A stretch of DNA of 64,000 nt from Petaurus breviceps papuanus (GCA_028583685.1 JAMXIF010001253.1:33604829-33668828), one strand, 5' to 3'; numbered from the stretch's first letter, positions 11,121-22,107 are shown. Notes: generated by a model not told the origin, from the letters alone. Numbers and translations: made by a program.

Positions 11121-11330
11121 TAAATCTGAGACCATAGACACCATCAAGACCAACCCTTTCATTTTGTAGATGAGGAACTTGAAACCTAGACTGAATTGTC
11201 CTGCCTCAAGTCATAGAGGTAGGAAAAACAAATTACCTAACAGAACTAGAGGTTCTCCATCTCCAAATTCAGTTTTCTTTCCTTTGTTTGAATAATGACA
11301 TAGGTGTATTTCAGACCCCTAAATTAAGAT
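11121..11330 (-). mobile_element. MIR-type SINE fragment
   Basis: Reverse MIR core words: 'accaaccctttcattttgta', 'gatgaggaacttgaaacc', 'aagtcatagaggtagg'. Confidence 0.65.
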
Positions 11331-11815
11331 TTTAACTCATTGATCTTTTAAAAACATATTTCATGATAATATTACCGTTAATAGCTAGGTTAGGAACTCT
11401 GTGAGTCTTAGCATCTTCTGACTCTCTACCACTCTGACGCCCTTACTGTGGAGATACATCTGAGCATGGTTTTGTACTATTTGTTTCTTACATAATCATG
11501 GCAAAAAATAAATCATTACCTGGTGGACAACGTTCTGTTGGTGATTCTCCCAGTGATTTTTCCTTTGTGACTAGACACCTGCTGTTGCTGAGATGATATT
11601 CTGGAAGATTTTTTTTTTCTTTTTCTTCACCCCACCTCCAGCTTGATAGAACCTGCCATGGATGACTTCACTAGCTGGGCCTTTGAGAACCTAGAGATAT
11701 TGCCTTTCTAAACTAAGTTTTGGAGTAAATATTAATGATTTTGTGATCAAAATACAACCATTATATTTTATTTTGTTTAAAAGGAATCAGTATGCATGAT
11801 ACGATTGTAGTATTT
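11331..11815. other. No recognised feature
   Basis: Unique-looking sequence with short T runs. I see no gene or element I can name. Confidence 0.5.
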
Positions 11816-11890
11816 TATGGTGGATATTAGCGCTCTACCTGGAGTTAGGAAGACCTGGGTTTAAATTCTGTCTCAAGATTCCTCCTCATC
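11816..11890 (+). mobile_element. tRNA-derived/MIR SINE head fragment
   Basis: 'ctggagttaggaagacctgg' and 'gtttaaattctgtctcaaga' match the B-box side of the marsupial tRNA-SINE or MIR head. Confidence 0.6.
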
Positions 11891-11951
11891 CAGTCCCTTA
11901 GTAGCCTTAGTTTACACCAATGCTCACCTGCGTTCTGCTTACAGGAATTAT

Positions 11952-11952
11952 T

Positions 11953-11994
<42 letters not shown>

Positions 11995-12337
11995 NNNNNN
12001 NNNNNNNNNNNNNNNNNNNNNNNNNNNNNNNNNNNNNNNNNNNNNNNNNNNNNNNNNNNNNNNNNNNNNNNNNNNNNNNNNNNNNNNNNNNNNNCCTTCC
12101 TTCCTTCCTTCCTTCCTTCCTTCCTTCCTTCCTTCCTTCTTTCCTTCCTTCTTTCCTTCCCTTCCTCCCTCCCTTTCCCCTTCCTCTCCCCCCCTCCTTC
12201 TCCTCTCCTTCCTGCTCCTCCTCTTCCTCATTCTCCTCCTTCTTCTGTCCCCTCCCCTCCCCTTCCTTTCCCTTCCTTCCACTCCCCTCCCCTCCCTTCC
12301 ATTCCCTTCTTCTCCCCTCCTGTTCTCTCTCTCTCTG
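11952..12337 (+). repeat. Pyrimidine tract with an assembly gap
   Basis: A (CT)n run (11952-11994), then exactly 100 N (11995-12094), then (CCTT)n grading into irregular C/T-rich sequence to 12337. A round 100 N marks a gap of unknown size. The different repeat units on its two sides mean the true length is not recoverable. ORFs on both strands here are low-complexity artefacts. Confidence 0.97.
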
Positions 12338-13085
12338 AAGTAAAAATTTGTTTTTATATTGTTAAGATTCAGATTTTAAGGTGCTCTATGTTAATTGCCT
12401 GAAATTCTCCAAGAATACATGCTTCCAGCAAATCTGGAAAGTAAGAAGGCTAGATAAAAATTTTAGAATATATGCATAGTATTATTTCCAAAGTCTCTCC
12501 CTTTTTAGTAGGCCTAATAAGGGGGAGATTTGACCGTATGTGAAAATATTAGTGGGATACAAAATCAATATAAGTCATGAATGTAACAAGACAGCCAAAA
12601 AGCAGACAATATGTAGAATATTTATTTCTATCTTCAGATGATTTTGAAGTCACTTCCAACTCTGAGATTCTATATTTTTTAAAGCTTGTAAGCATGTACA
12701 TTTAATGACTATAAGATTTTTCCTTGAAAGACCTAAAACTATCTAGAAACCACTTACAAGCTGAATCTGATAGGAAACCCAGAGATATTTATTTCTTTAA
12801 GACTACTCTTAGATTTAGATAGAGAAGGTAGTCACCTCTGTGATGTTATTTAAGAGAAAATAATGAGGATTCCTAACCCAAAATATCCCTCCCTCTCCCT
12901 CTCTAAAGTGTACTATTAGAGATTCATCCTGTGGTATAAGAATGCACTATATGAGAATCATGTGATCAGTTCTGTGCTTGAGGTATTTGTATTTGTTAAA
13001 ATGCAAATACCTCTTGGAGAAATAATATAACTCATTGACAGTACAGTGTGAAGTATTTTACCCAAGAATTTACAGTAGGAGGGAA
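12338..13085. other. No recognised feature
   Basis: AT-rich stretch. A few words (acttccaactctgagattct at about 12652) recall the end of MIR, but the rest looks single-copy. Confidence 0.5.
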
Positions 13086-13165
13086 CTTTGTAGATTTTAT
13101 CTATAGAGGCACTGTAGTGCAGTAGATGGATAGCATACTGGACTGAGGGACTGAAAATATGGGGA
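13086..13165 (+). mobile_element. tRNA/MIR SINE head fragment
   Basis: 'gaggcactgtagtgcagtag' followed by 'actggactgagg' resembles a SINE A-box region. Short and diverged. Confidence 0.5.
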
Positions 13166-13179
13166 TTAGTTTAGGGTGT

Positions 13180-14065
13180 GGGATAGCCTATGTTCTCTTT
13201 ATCATCATATACCCCTCTTAATTTTAGTGCCTTTTCTCTCTTAAGTATTTCTTATTTATATATTATATAGTTTATTTGTACGTATTTATTTGCTTGTCTT
13301 CCCCATTAAACTGTGAGTTTCTGGAGAGGGGAGACTGTATTTTCTCTCTTTTTTTTGTTTGTTTTTATTCCTACCATTTTAGCACAGTGATTGGCTGTGG
13401 GAAGTCAAGCCCACTCCGGGACCCCTGCCCTTCTGTGACAGTGTCTGAGATAGTGGTAGAGAGGAGCCCTGCCCGCGCCAGCAGAGCTGAGAAGGAAAAG
13501 TTAGGTGTAAAGGATAGACTTAAAAAGAGTTACTTACCCAGAGGCTGATAATCATAAACGAGACAGGGCTCTAGTGTGGTGGATAACAGAGTCAACTTTA
13601 TTCAGCTGAGAGTCCAGTTTATATAGTGTAAAACTGCATAGTCATCGTAAGCCACTACCTTTGGGATGACACCATTGCCCTCGTTCCCATTCGCCTCATA
13701 CGTGATGACCATGTACTCTATCCTTGTTATCAGGGTACAAGTACCAGGCAGGATGTTCCAAACTTCCCTAGAACAGAATGGAGTTGTCCCAAGGCTTCTA
13801 GTTAATGCTATGTTGCAACATTATGCTGGTTTCCCCTGAGAACACCACGAGTGTCCTTTTTCCCAAGCCGTGAGTGCGTACCATGCTTCTCATGGGGATG
13901 TGAAGCCCATGCCTGTGAGCCTTCCTGGGGGAATGGAGAACTGATCCGGACCTGTTTAGCAGGGTCTTATGCTGAGAGGGCTTATTCAGCCATCAGGGTC
14001 AGAGCCCCACTGGCCATGGTCCTCTACACCTGGCATATGGTAAACATTTAATAAATGTTATTAAC
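13180..14065 (+). mobile_element. L2 3' end, split by a solo LTR
   Basis: 'cttccccattaaactgtgag', then 'ttttagcacagtgattggc' leads to the LTR at 13396. The L2 terminus resumes after it: 'tggcatatggtaaacattta', 'ataaatgtt'. Joined, this reads as the normal L2 3' terminus. Confidence 0.75.
13396..14028 (-). mobile_element. Solo LTR, endogenous retrovirus family 2
   Basis: A 633-base element on the minus strand with TGT...ACA ends, a TATA box (ctatataaac in sense, near 13620), a polyadenylation signal (aataaa in sense, near 13599), and a GC-richer, less decayed look than its surroundings. Flanks share 'tggc', probably from a 6-base duplication (attggc/cctggc) that has since diverged; the host L2 consensus agrees with the right copy. 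The structure (R/U5 after a short TATA-polyA interval, 6-base duplication) would fit a class II, betaretrovirus-like ERV; that assignment is tentative. It is unrelated to the LTR family at 125, 15908 and 22108. No internal region is present. Confidence 0.75.
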
Positions 14066-14320
14066 TGATTTATCCTCATCTACACCATGGTATCCACCAT
14101 ATTTCCTGACATGTTGTATGCACTTAATCAAGCCTTGTTGAATTCATTGAGTCCGGACAAGATACTTTACCTCCAGGGACCTCAGTTACTCATGGTGAAA
14201 TAAAGAATTGAACAAGATAAACTCTAATGTCTCTTGTTTTACATTTAAGGAAACTGAGGCATGGGAGGCAAATTCTGGGTATTCAGGCAGTAGCACAAGA
14301 GTCCTGAACACCAGAGGGTT
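14066..14320. mobile_element. Short L2 and MIR fragments
   Basis: L2-like terminus (about 14075-14150), MIR 3' words in sense (ctcagttactcatggtgaaa, about 14182) and reverse MIR (aaggaaactgaggcatggga, about 14247). All short and old. Confidence 0.45.
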
Positions 14321-14775
14321 AGGCAGAAAGAGGTTCCAGTAAGGGGAAAAAGGAGGATACAAAGACAAGGTACTGGTAGTGCTGTTTTGTAACTTTGCCT
14401 ACATTGTGATCCTGAGTCTGAATAGAGGAAAACTATTGTCAAAGGAAAAAAAATACCCAGCAAGACTTTTAGAAAGTAGATGGGTAAGCTCATAGGAAGA
14501 ATCAGTAGAATTGTGTAGAAATCTGTTTCTCTTCATTTTACTAGTGAAATTTTTTCCTTTTGGAATTCCCATCTCTTGATGAGGAGATAGGGGAACAATG
14601 CTGTGGAAGACTAGACCTTGTGTTGCATCTGTGCACCTTGAGCTTTCGTATCTATGCTTTCTGGTCTACCCTGTGGATGCTGATTGATTTTTCTCTTACC
14701 TCTTTCCACTGCAAAGATATGAAGGAAGTTGAAAGGGATGCAAATGAAGGTTTGAATGAGACAGCAAAAATCATA
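14321..14775. other. No recognised feature
   Basis: Nothing I can name. The 160-codon plus-strand ORF at 14560-15042 runs through the MIR copy at 14776-14915, so it is unlikely to be a gene. Confidence 0.5.
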
Positions 14776-14915
14776 CATTTAGATATAGATCTCAATTTAC
14801 AAGTGAGGAAACTGAGGCAGAGATTAAGCAATTTGCCCATGAACACACAGCTAGTGTCAGAGGTGGGATTTGAACTCAAGTCTTCCCAACTCCAAGTTCA
14901 GTATTCTAGAACCAT
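14776..14915 (-). mobile_element. MIR-type SINE
   Basis: 'aagtgaggaaactgaggcag', 'gaacacacagctagt', 'gggatttgaactcaagtctt' are reverse MIR core words in the right order. Confidence 0.8.
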
Positions 14916-15902
14916 GCATGGTGAGTCAGTCTTACCCCTTCTCTCTCCTGCCTTTTGTAGCCAAGTTAAATACCCAAGAAAGGCCTTCCTTTTGGTTCTC
15001 ATTCATCCCACTGGCTTTGGCTATTTTGGCACTGGGTTTTGAAGTATTTTCTGTAACTATCAGAGGGGGAGGGAATTGTTTGACTTCTATTTCATGACAA
15101 ATAATAAAATCAATTCCTTAATTATGCTCATTTAAAGAAATTTGCAGTTTCCCTCTTTGGGTATTTTATGTTTATTCATGATTTATAAGATACCATATTG
15201 ATGCAAGAGTTAGCAGATTAGATGCAGAATAGTTGTAGTTATCTCAGAGACAATGGAAACAAAGCATCTTGTCAATCAATCATCTCCCATGAGCCATTTA
15301 GCCAGACTCTTCCCTAAAAGAATCATTGAGAGCATGGCATTACTTAAAGAGAAAATAAAAACAAAAACAAAAACAAAAAAAAACCATGCTTCCTATTTAC
15401 TGCTTTGCCGTTTTCCAATAGTCCCCACTGTCTTCACAAGGTGACTGGAGATGTAGGACTTCTTGGGACTGGATCTCTTTGCTGTTAAATGACTTCTTTT
15501 GCAAGCAGTGGGTAAACAAGACCCTGAGTTAATAGAGACCTGTGTGGACTGCATCATTCTCTCCTCTGATTATATATTATCAATGTGTAGATGGAGTTCA
15601 GAGGGCCATTGGTAGATCTGTGAGTCTGAAAGAAGGTGCCTGGGGAGGGGGATGAGATTAAGGTTTGAAACATTGCCAGATTGACTGATGCTTATGACAC
15701 TTGAGGTCACCACCACTTAGTTATGGCACCTTGGAAGCTGACATTCAGGTGGGTTAATTACACTCAGAAATCATTAGGCCAGCTGAAATTCTATCCATCT
15801 GGGACTGGTGCTGCCTAAGAGATGCTTTCATTTCTTGATGCTTGGGCTGGTTTTAAGGCAGATGGGGAATCCTTAAATCTTATTTATCCGTACATGGTAT
15901 GT
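14916..15902. other. Mostly unique sequence
   Basis: No gene recognised. A short (aaaaac)n run at about 15350-15384. The rest looks single-copy. Confidence 0.5.
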
Positions 15903-15907
15903 ACAGA

Positions 15908-16470
15908 TGTAGCAGCAAGCACCCCAGCGTCCCCAGGGTGGCTGCCAACACAGGTTCTTAGATCTGCTTTTCTAAAGGAAAGCAACTAAAAATGGGTTAA
16001 CAATCTTGCTGTAATCAAACATATCATTTACCTAGTTCATGGGGGAAAGTCAGCACCCTGAACTTCAGAGTATACAGAGGTTACAAGTAGAAATTACAAG
16101 AAGACAGAGAAACAAATAGATCAAGCAGATCGGTCTCCAACTGTCCAACCGTTGCATCTATACCTCGTCAGTTACCAGAGAGGGAAGCATCAACCTCTGG
16201 GTTTTTCAAACCTGGGGGCTCACAATGGCTGCCCAGAGTCTCATCTGGTCAAATCACGCAACACTTCTCAAAGTGAGCCCCAAAACAAAGTCTCACATAA
16301 GGGATTATATAGTCTTCTCCTGGATCAGAGAATGTAACAACCCTCTTGACCCACTGCCCAATCAGAAAGCACCAAAGTATGGGTGTTCCTGAAAAACCTC
16401 CCACCACAGGCTCCAGGTGCACTTAACCTAGGGGCAGGGAAGATCTTAAAAAATTTATATTCGTGTAACA
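15908..16470 (-). mobile_element. Solo LTR, endogenous retrovirus family 1, copy 2
   Basis: The reverse complement matches the LTR at 125-747 along its length, including the TATA region (near 16309-16318), the polyA-signal region and the terminal 'tgctgctaca'. A perfect 5-base target-site duplication 'acaga' lies at 15903-15907 and 16471-16475. No internal retroviral sequence. By eye it is clearly diverged from the other two copies, so the family is not recent. Confidence 0.88.
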
Positions 16471-16559
16471 ACAGACAAGATGTTTGCAAAGTTGTGATGT
16501 TTTCCAGAGGCGTATCAGCTGTCACAACTGTGCCAGGATGGAACCATAAACTTCTTCAA

Positions 16560-16705
16560 TAGAATGAAAACTCCTTGAGGGCAAGGCCTGCTTCAAAATC
16601 AAAGCAAAAGCGAAAATGCCTTTGTATTCCCAGAACCTAGCATAGCACCTGGCACATAGTAAGCACTCAATGAATATTTGTTGATTACTTGGTGGATGAA
16701 TGATA
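16560..16705 (+). mobile_element. L2 3' end
   Basis: 'aactccttgagggcaaggcc', 'cctagcatagcacctggcac' and 'agtaagcactcaatgaatat' form the L2 terminus. Confidence 0.85.
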
Positions 16706-16880
16706 AAAAAAATTTCAAATTTATAGAATGCTTTAAGACTTACAAAGGCTTTTCTTACAACAACCTAAGTGAGGCTGGTATTGCAAGAAATATTGTCCCC
16801 ATTTTACAAATGAGGAAATTAAAGCTCATAGAGGTGCAATCATTTGCCTATTGTCACATAGCTAGTAAATGTTAGAGTTA
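16706..16880 (-). mobile_element. MIR-type SINE
   Basis: 'tatagaatgctttaagactt', 'ccattttacaaatgaggaaa', 'cacatagctagtaaatgtta': reverse MIR/CORE-SINE. Confidence 0.8.
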
Positions 16881-17085
16881 GATCAAACAATACTTTTGTT
16901 GATAGCAGGATTGTGGAGGAAAAAATGGCACAAGATCCAACTTGTCCCTGTGATCTTACTAACTGTAAGTGTTGGAGTTCAGATTCATAGTGTAGATCAA
17001 ACAACACTTTTGTTGATAGCAGGATTATAAGGACAAAAATAGTTCAAAATCCATCTTGTCCCTCTGATCTTCCTGACTGAAGTTT
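16881..17085 (+). repeat. Diverged tandem duplication, 114-base period
   Basis: 'gatcaaacaatacttttgtt' at 16881 recurs as 'gatcaaacaacacttttgtt' at 16995. Similarity continues for about 90 bases (gatagcaggatt; cttgtccctgtgatcttact / cttgtccctctgatcttcct). Two copies only. Confidence 0.85.
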
Positions 17086-17409
17086 CAAGGGTATCAATTT
17101 GCGTAGGTTATAACTAGCATCACAGAAATGGAAAAGGCATTGAAAGGAATTTTTTTTTCACATGTAGTCAAAGACAGGATTGAACTCCCAGAGTGGTAGA
17201 TGAGATAACAGAATCAAAAGTGTTGAAGTTAAACATAGGGCTTAGCTCTTTCTTTCCTAGATATCTCTATAGATGGAGTATTAGAGAAGGAAGGGGCTGC
17301 TTCTGGGTTCAGATTTCCCTGTGACAATCTGAACAGAGGTACATCTGGGACTGGAAAGGTTCATTGGTTTCCCTGGTCTTCTAGTGGGCACCAACATGAA
17401 CTTTCTTCC
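17086..17409. other. No recognised feature
   Basis: Unique-looking, with no gene or repeat I can name. Confidence 0.5.
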
Positions 17410-17625
17410 TCATCAGTATCACAGGGTCATAGATTTCAAACAGGAAGGGAACATAGAGATTATCTACCCAAGGTTCTTAATTTTACAACTAAGAGAACTG
17501 AGTTCCAAGGAGGGTAAGTGACTTGTTTAAGGGCTCAAGGTCACTTAGTAAATGGAAGAGTCAGGATTTGAACCCAGATCCTTTCACTCAGAAATATTCT
17601 TTCTGCTGCACCACTCATCTTTTGA
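17410..17625 (-). mobile_element. MIR-type SINE
   Basis: 'agggtcatagatttcaaaca', 'caaggtcacttagtaaatgg', 'aggatttgaacccagatcct': reverse MIR. Confidence 0.8.
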
Positions 17626-18934
17626 GCTGTTACTTAGCTCTGACAGTCTTCCTGACCTGTTGAGGACACTCTTCTCAGACACTGAGTGTGTCTCCATTGG
17701 TCCTTTCCTCTGCTTATGAGGAAACAAGAACTCTCCATAGCCAATAGATGCCTATAATATATTGTCTTTGCAGGGTCATGACCACTGTTGAGGACAGTCT
17801 TCTGCACTGAAAAATTATCTAATTTCTTGATAACTCTGTGTACACTATGATTTTTTCTTAAAGCAGAGCTTTATCACTTTTCTGGAAACTTGGAAAATGA
17901 ACATGGGTGTCATCATGTCATTTGCTCCTATTAACATTTTTCTAAGCTGAGACCATCACTAGGTGGTAGGCCTCTTTCAGCTAAGATTTTATGAGACTGG
18001 TTTGAATATATTCATATGCAGCAACAACAAAAAATCAAGGGATGATCTTTATTCTATTCTTTTCTGTTAGTGGGTAGTTAAAGATGTATTGTTCTCCTCA
18101 ACTTGAATGTTCTTTAAATGTTCTTGAAATTTTTTTGGTGGGAGGAATCCAATTCCATATCTCTATCTTCTGAGACTGAAGCACAAAATACAAAATGTGG
18201 TTCTAGCCCATCAGGATACATGGAACAAATCTTCTGGCAGTATTCCTGGAAGTGCTGCAACAGTCACATGTTGATCCTACTGAGTCTTTTGCTTAGGCTT
18301 CAGTCTGACTTTGGGTGGAATTTACCTCACATAGGAACTAAGATGGGCCACGGAGTTATGAGCTAAAGAAGTAGGAGATCCCTTCTCTTGAGGGAGAGAT
18401 GCCACAGTGCCAATAAGGACCAACAGAGTGGCAGCAATTCAGTGTCCATACAAAGCAGAGAGAGGAGACACTGAGCAGTCAACAGAGGGTAATTCAGCAG
18501 AGATTCTGGGAAGAGAGTAGCCTGATGACATCACCAGAGGATAAAAGCCATTCTTCAGTGTTAGAGGGTTACCCACACCACATGTGCTTCCTGGTCACAT
18601 ATGTTTACCCCACACATGTGTCTCTCTGTATATTCTCTTGTCCCATGAGTTCCTTGCATGTGTCCTCCTGACTGACTAGTAACATATAGGTAAATGTACT
18701 CTTGAATGCATGGTCAGGATCTTCCTGCCATTAATTTTTTCAATGCTATTTAATTAGATGTCTTTTGCTTTGAACTAGTGTTCTCTCTGGTTGGTCTAAT
18801 TTAGGAAGCACATTGTTGGGGAATCCACAAATCCACAATTTTTTTCAGTGAAAAATTTTGCCGACACAAAGTGTTTCAAATCTAGGGTAACATTCTAGGA
18901 TCCCATATTTGAGTAAGGTCCTGGATTTCAAAGT
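17626..18934. other. Mostly unique sequence
   Basis: About 1.3 kb without a nameable repeat. The 82-codon ORF at 18118-18366 has no recognisable domain. The purine-rich part (18370-18560) ending in 'ggataaaagcc' has an LTR-like look, but no boundaries or partner copy support that. Confidence 0.45.
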
Positions 18935-19140
18935 AGGATCAAAAGATCACAACTCTAGAGGTAGAATATAACTTAAAGGACATCTAGTTCAATTCCTTCA
19001 TTTTATATATTATAAAACTATGACCTAAAGAAGGAAAGTAATTTGCCTAAGATCACACACTAAGTACGGAGTCAGTATTCTAACTCAGGTTTTCAAACTC
19101 TAAATACAGAGCTCTTTCCATAATGCTACAATTACATCCC
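18935..19140 (-). mobile_element. MIR-type SINE
   Basis: 'ggacatctagttcaattcct', 'cctaagatcacacactaagt', 'taactcaggttttcaaactc': reverse MIR, diverged. Confidence 0.7.
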
Positions 19141-19370
19141 AGTTATTTTAAATCTAGACTTCAGGTTTCTTTTACTATACCTCTCTATCCTGACTCTGAA
19201 TTCCTAAGAAATCTCTTCCCATCCCAGTGGTTGGTATTAGAGGCTACCAATAATACACCTTTTACCCAAGAACTTGGAATCCATCAGAAATTCAGACTGT
19301 AACCCTCTCTCCCACCACCTGAGTATATATGATGAAACTACTATATATCTACAATATCAGAAATTTTATG

Positions 19371-19740
19371 TTATCATTCTTATTCATCCTTTGTTTACAA
19401 AGAGGACCAGTGACATCACGTGGTAATGTCTTGACTTGGATATGAATTACATCTAAGTAATGCAGAGTTGCATAGAGTCATCAGCTATACTCACTCTTCC
19501 AGAAGCCATACTGTCTCTTCTAGAGTCATAGAAGTCTAGTGACAAAAGTCAGGACAACTAATGATGGCCTGGCATGCAGTGGATGACCTTGGCCTCTGTG
19601 ATGTCTGATGAAGCTCTAGGGGCTCCACAGCCCCTGCTTCAGTCGTATTCATGGGACAATGGGACAAATTCTTCTCATCTTCCCATTCTGCTGTATTTCC
19701 CTAACGAAATGCTGTATCAGAAGTAAGTCTGGTTCTGCTT
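19371..19740. mobile_element. Unclassified marsupial interspersed repeat
   Basis: The stretch 'tttgtttacaaagaggacca', 'gtgacatcacgtggtaatgt' ... 'tggatgaccttggcctctgt' recalls a repeat common in marsupial genomes whose consensus reads like 'gaggaccatgacatcag'. I cannot name the family or fix its orientation. Confidence 0.5.
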
Positions 19741-20045
19741 CTCTTTTGGTTATCAATGGGAAACAGCTTCCATAATTAAAGCACTATGATTTATCTGGTG
19801 GAAATTTCTTATAATTATACGCAAAATACCCAGGAGAAAATGGTGAAAGAAGCATCTTTCTGGGCTGAACATGGAAACCTAAACAAATACAAAGATCATC
19901 TAAATGTCTAAGGGAGTTCAGAACAAGATAGCTGCTATTTTCAGGACTGGACATTTTTCTCTAGGTTCTTAATACCTCTCCCTTACAAACCTAGGTGTTG
20001 ACAGGTAAGTGGTTTTACAGAAATTCATCTGCTCAAATTGGGAAG

Positions 20046-20330
20046 GGAAGGAAATAGAACAAATATTTATAGAGTGTCTACTATGTGCCAGGCACTATGC
20101 TAAATGCTTCACAACAGCCCTACAAGGTAGATGCTGTTATCCCAATTTTACAAATTTGTAATGTTGACAAAACAGAGCCAAGTGACCTGCCCAGGGTCAC
20201 ATAGCTAGTGGGTGTATACATATATATATATATATATATAATGTATATATATACGTATATATATATGATAGAGAGAGAGAGATGATAGATTATATATAAG
20301 ATTTGAACCCAGATCTGTGCCACCTACATG
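20046..20330 (-). mobile_element. MIR-type CORE-SINE with an internal TA microsatellite
   Basis: 'gtgtctactatgtgccaggc', 'tgcccagggtcacatagcta' and 'gatttgaacccagatctgtg' are in MIR order, with a (TA)n/(GATA)n insertion at 20214-20300. Confidence 0.8.
20214..20300. repeat. (TA)n / (GA)n microsatellite
   Basis: Imperfect TA run followed by a short GAGA run, grown inside a MIR copy. Confidence 0.9.
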
Positions 20331-20955
20331 TCTCTGCAAGATCAACATCTAGTGGGAAACAGACCCTCCTCATACGCCCACAGGTCCTAACTCAGAGGTA
20401 ACCTTTTCCAGAAAGTTTTCCTTGAGGTGGGGAAGAAAGGAGACACAAGTTATTTTCCTAAGATGTTGCAGCTTATCCTCATGAATTTTATTTTGTACTT
20501 TTCTGAGATTTTTTTTTGCTGTCTTTAGATGAGATTTCAGTATTTCCTTTTATACACACATTTTTTTTTGCAAAGAAAATAAGAAAAGATCCATAATCCA
20601 AAGGCAAGGTGGGATATATTTAATTTATTTCATACAAATGCCTGATTTCCCCTGGGCTCACTTGCTATCTGATTTCCCTGTGAAATAGACACATTTTTAC
20701 ATGCTATCTGATTTCCCCATCCTAAAGTCCACCATGATATCTCAGGCTTTAACAAGGGGCCACAAAGTTAATTTTCAAGCTTGCCTTATATATTCCCCCC
20801 TCCCCCCGCCCCAAGCTCCACCCATGACTACTTGAGCTTCCTTTCTGATGGATTATTCCCTGTGTGCTTTGGAGTAGGGGGCTCAAGAACTGGTCTATTT
20901 TCATCTCAGTTATCTTGTGGAGTTCTAGAATTGCATACTTTTCCTGAAGCACTTT
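20331..20955. other. Mostly unique sequence
   Basis: No gene. The phrase 'tgctatctgatttcccc' appears twice (about 20665 and 20702), a short local duplication. Confidence 0.5.
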
Positions 20956-21230
20956 AGAGGAAGGGGGGAAGTATTTATAAAGTCCTTACTATGTATCAGG
21001 TAGTATGCTATATATTTTACAAATATTATCTCATTTTATCCTCAAAATAATCCTGGAAGTTAGGTCCTATTATTATCCTCATTTTACAGTTGAGGAAACT
21101 CAGGAAAACAGAGGTGAAATGATTTGTCCAGAATCACATTACTAGTAAAGTGTCCGTGGTTAGATTTGAACTTAGGGCTTCTTGACTTCAGCCCCAGCAC
21201 ACTATATTTTGCTGCTTCTTGGACTGTCAA
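20956..21230 (-). mobile_element. MIR-type CORE-SINE
   Basis: 'agtccttactatgtatcagg', 'ttttacagttgaggaaactc', 'agatttgaacttagggcttc'. Confidence 0.82.
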
Positions 21231-21231
21231 T

Positions 21232-21668
21232 TCTATGGAAAACAAAAACTATGTTAATCAAGGCTAATATTCTCCTATTTGTTATTGCTCTCTTCATCTT
21301 GAAATTACTTTATTAATTAGAATGTGAGCCCCTTGAGAGCAGAGACTAGTTTTGCTCATTCAGGCAGTTAAGTGGTTTTGGAGTCAGGAAGACATGAGTT
21401 CAAATCCTACCTCAGACACTTACTAGCTAGGTGACCCTGAGAAAGTCATTCAATCTCTGTATTATCTTAGTTTCCTAATCTGAAAAGAGGGGATAATAAT
21501 AGAATCCATCTCCCAGAGTTGCTGTGAAGATAAAATGAGGTGATATTTGTAAAGGGCTTTGTAAACCTCAAAGTATTTTATAAATGCTAGTTATTATTTG
21601 TATCTCTAGCATTAAGCACAGTGCTTCCCCTATAGTAGGTAATGGATAAAGGCTTATTGACTGAGGGA
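21232..21668 (+). mobile_element. L2 3' end, split by a MIR SINE
   Basis: 'attagaatgtgagccccttg', 'agagcagagactagttttgc' (to 21356) continue after the SINE with 'agcattaagcacagtgcttc' and 'ataaaggcttattgactgag' (21598-21668). Confidence 0.8.
21357..21597 (+). mobile_element. MIR SINE, near full length
   Basis: tRNA head ('gagtcaggaagacatgagtt'), core ('cttactagctaggtgaccct') and 3' end ('gtgaagataaaatgaggtga', 'aaagggctttgtaaacctca'), inserted in L2. Confidence 0.85.
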
Positions 21669-21851
21669 CTACTTCACATATAATTTGCATTTATTTATCT
21701 ATGTACATGTTGTATATCTATCCAGTAGAATGAAAGTTCTTGTAGTAAGTTATGTTACTTGAGGCCATATTACATGGGTACCTAATATCACAGATTTAGA
21801 AGTAAAAGGAACTTATGATGCCATCTTGTCCAGTCCTTTCATTTTTATTAA

Positions 21852-22081
21852 TTTTTGTTGTTCGGTTATTTCAGTGTATCCAATTCTTCTTGACTCCATT
21901 TGGGGTTTTCTTGGCAAAGATACTGGAGTGGTTTGCCACTTCCTTCCCCAGCTCATTTTTCATATGAGTAAACTGAGGCAAATTGTATTGAGTGACTTGT
22001 TCAAGGTCACTCAGTAAGTATCTGAGGCTGGATTTGAACTCAGACCTTCCTTGTTCCAGGCAAGGCACTCTATCCACTGCA
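21852..22081 (-). mobile_element. Mar1-type CORE-SINE
   Basis: Reverse Mar1-type words: 'ttcttgactccatttggggt', 'aaagatactggagtggtttg', 'aggctggatttgaactcaga'. It ends at the tRNA-like head 'cactctatccactgc'. The ORFs here are artefacts. Confidence 0.82.
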
Positions 22082-22107
22082 ACTTTTTACAGATCTTAAA
22101 GCACTAA

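Noticed and set aside
11845-12402. 145- and 160-codon ORFs on opposite strands
   Set aside because: They run through the N gap and a pyrimidine tract; X residues are unknown bases.
14560-15042. 160-codon plus-strand ORF
   Set aside because: It passes through a reverse MIR copy and shows no domain or homologue I recognise.
15601-15905. Part of ERV family 1 upstream of the LTR at 15908
   Set aside because: The perfect 5-base duplication at 15903-15907 fixes the boundary; no internal retroviral words are seen outside it.
18370-18850. Possible LTR (purine-rich start, 'ggataaaagcc' as TATA-like box)
   Set aside because: No TG...CA boundaries with a target duplication and no second copy in the window.
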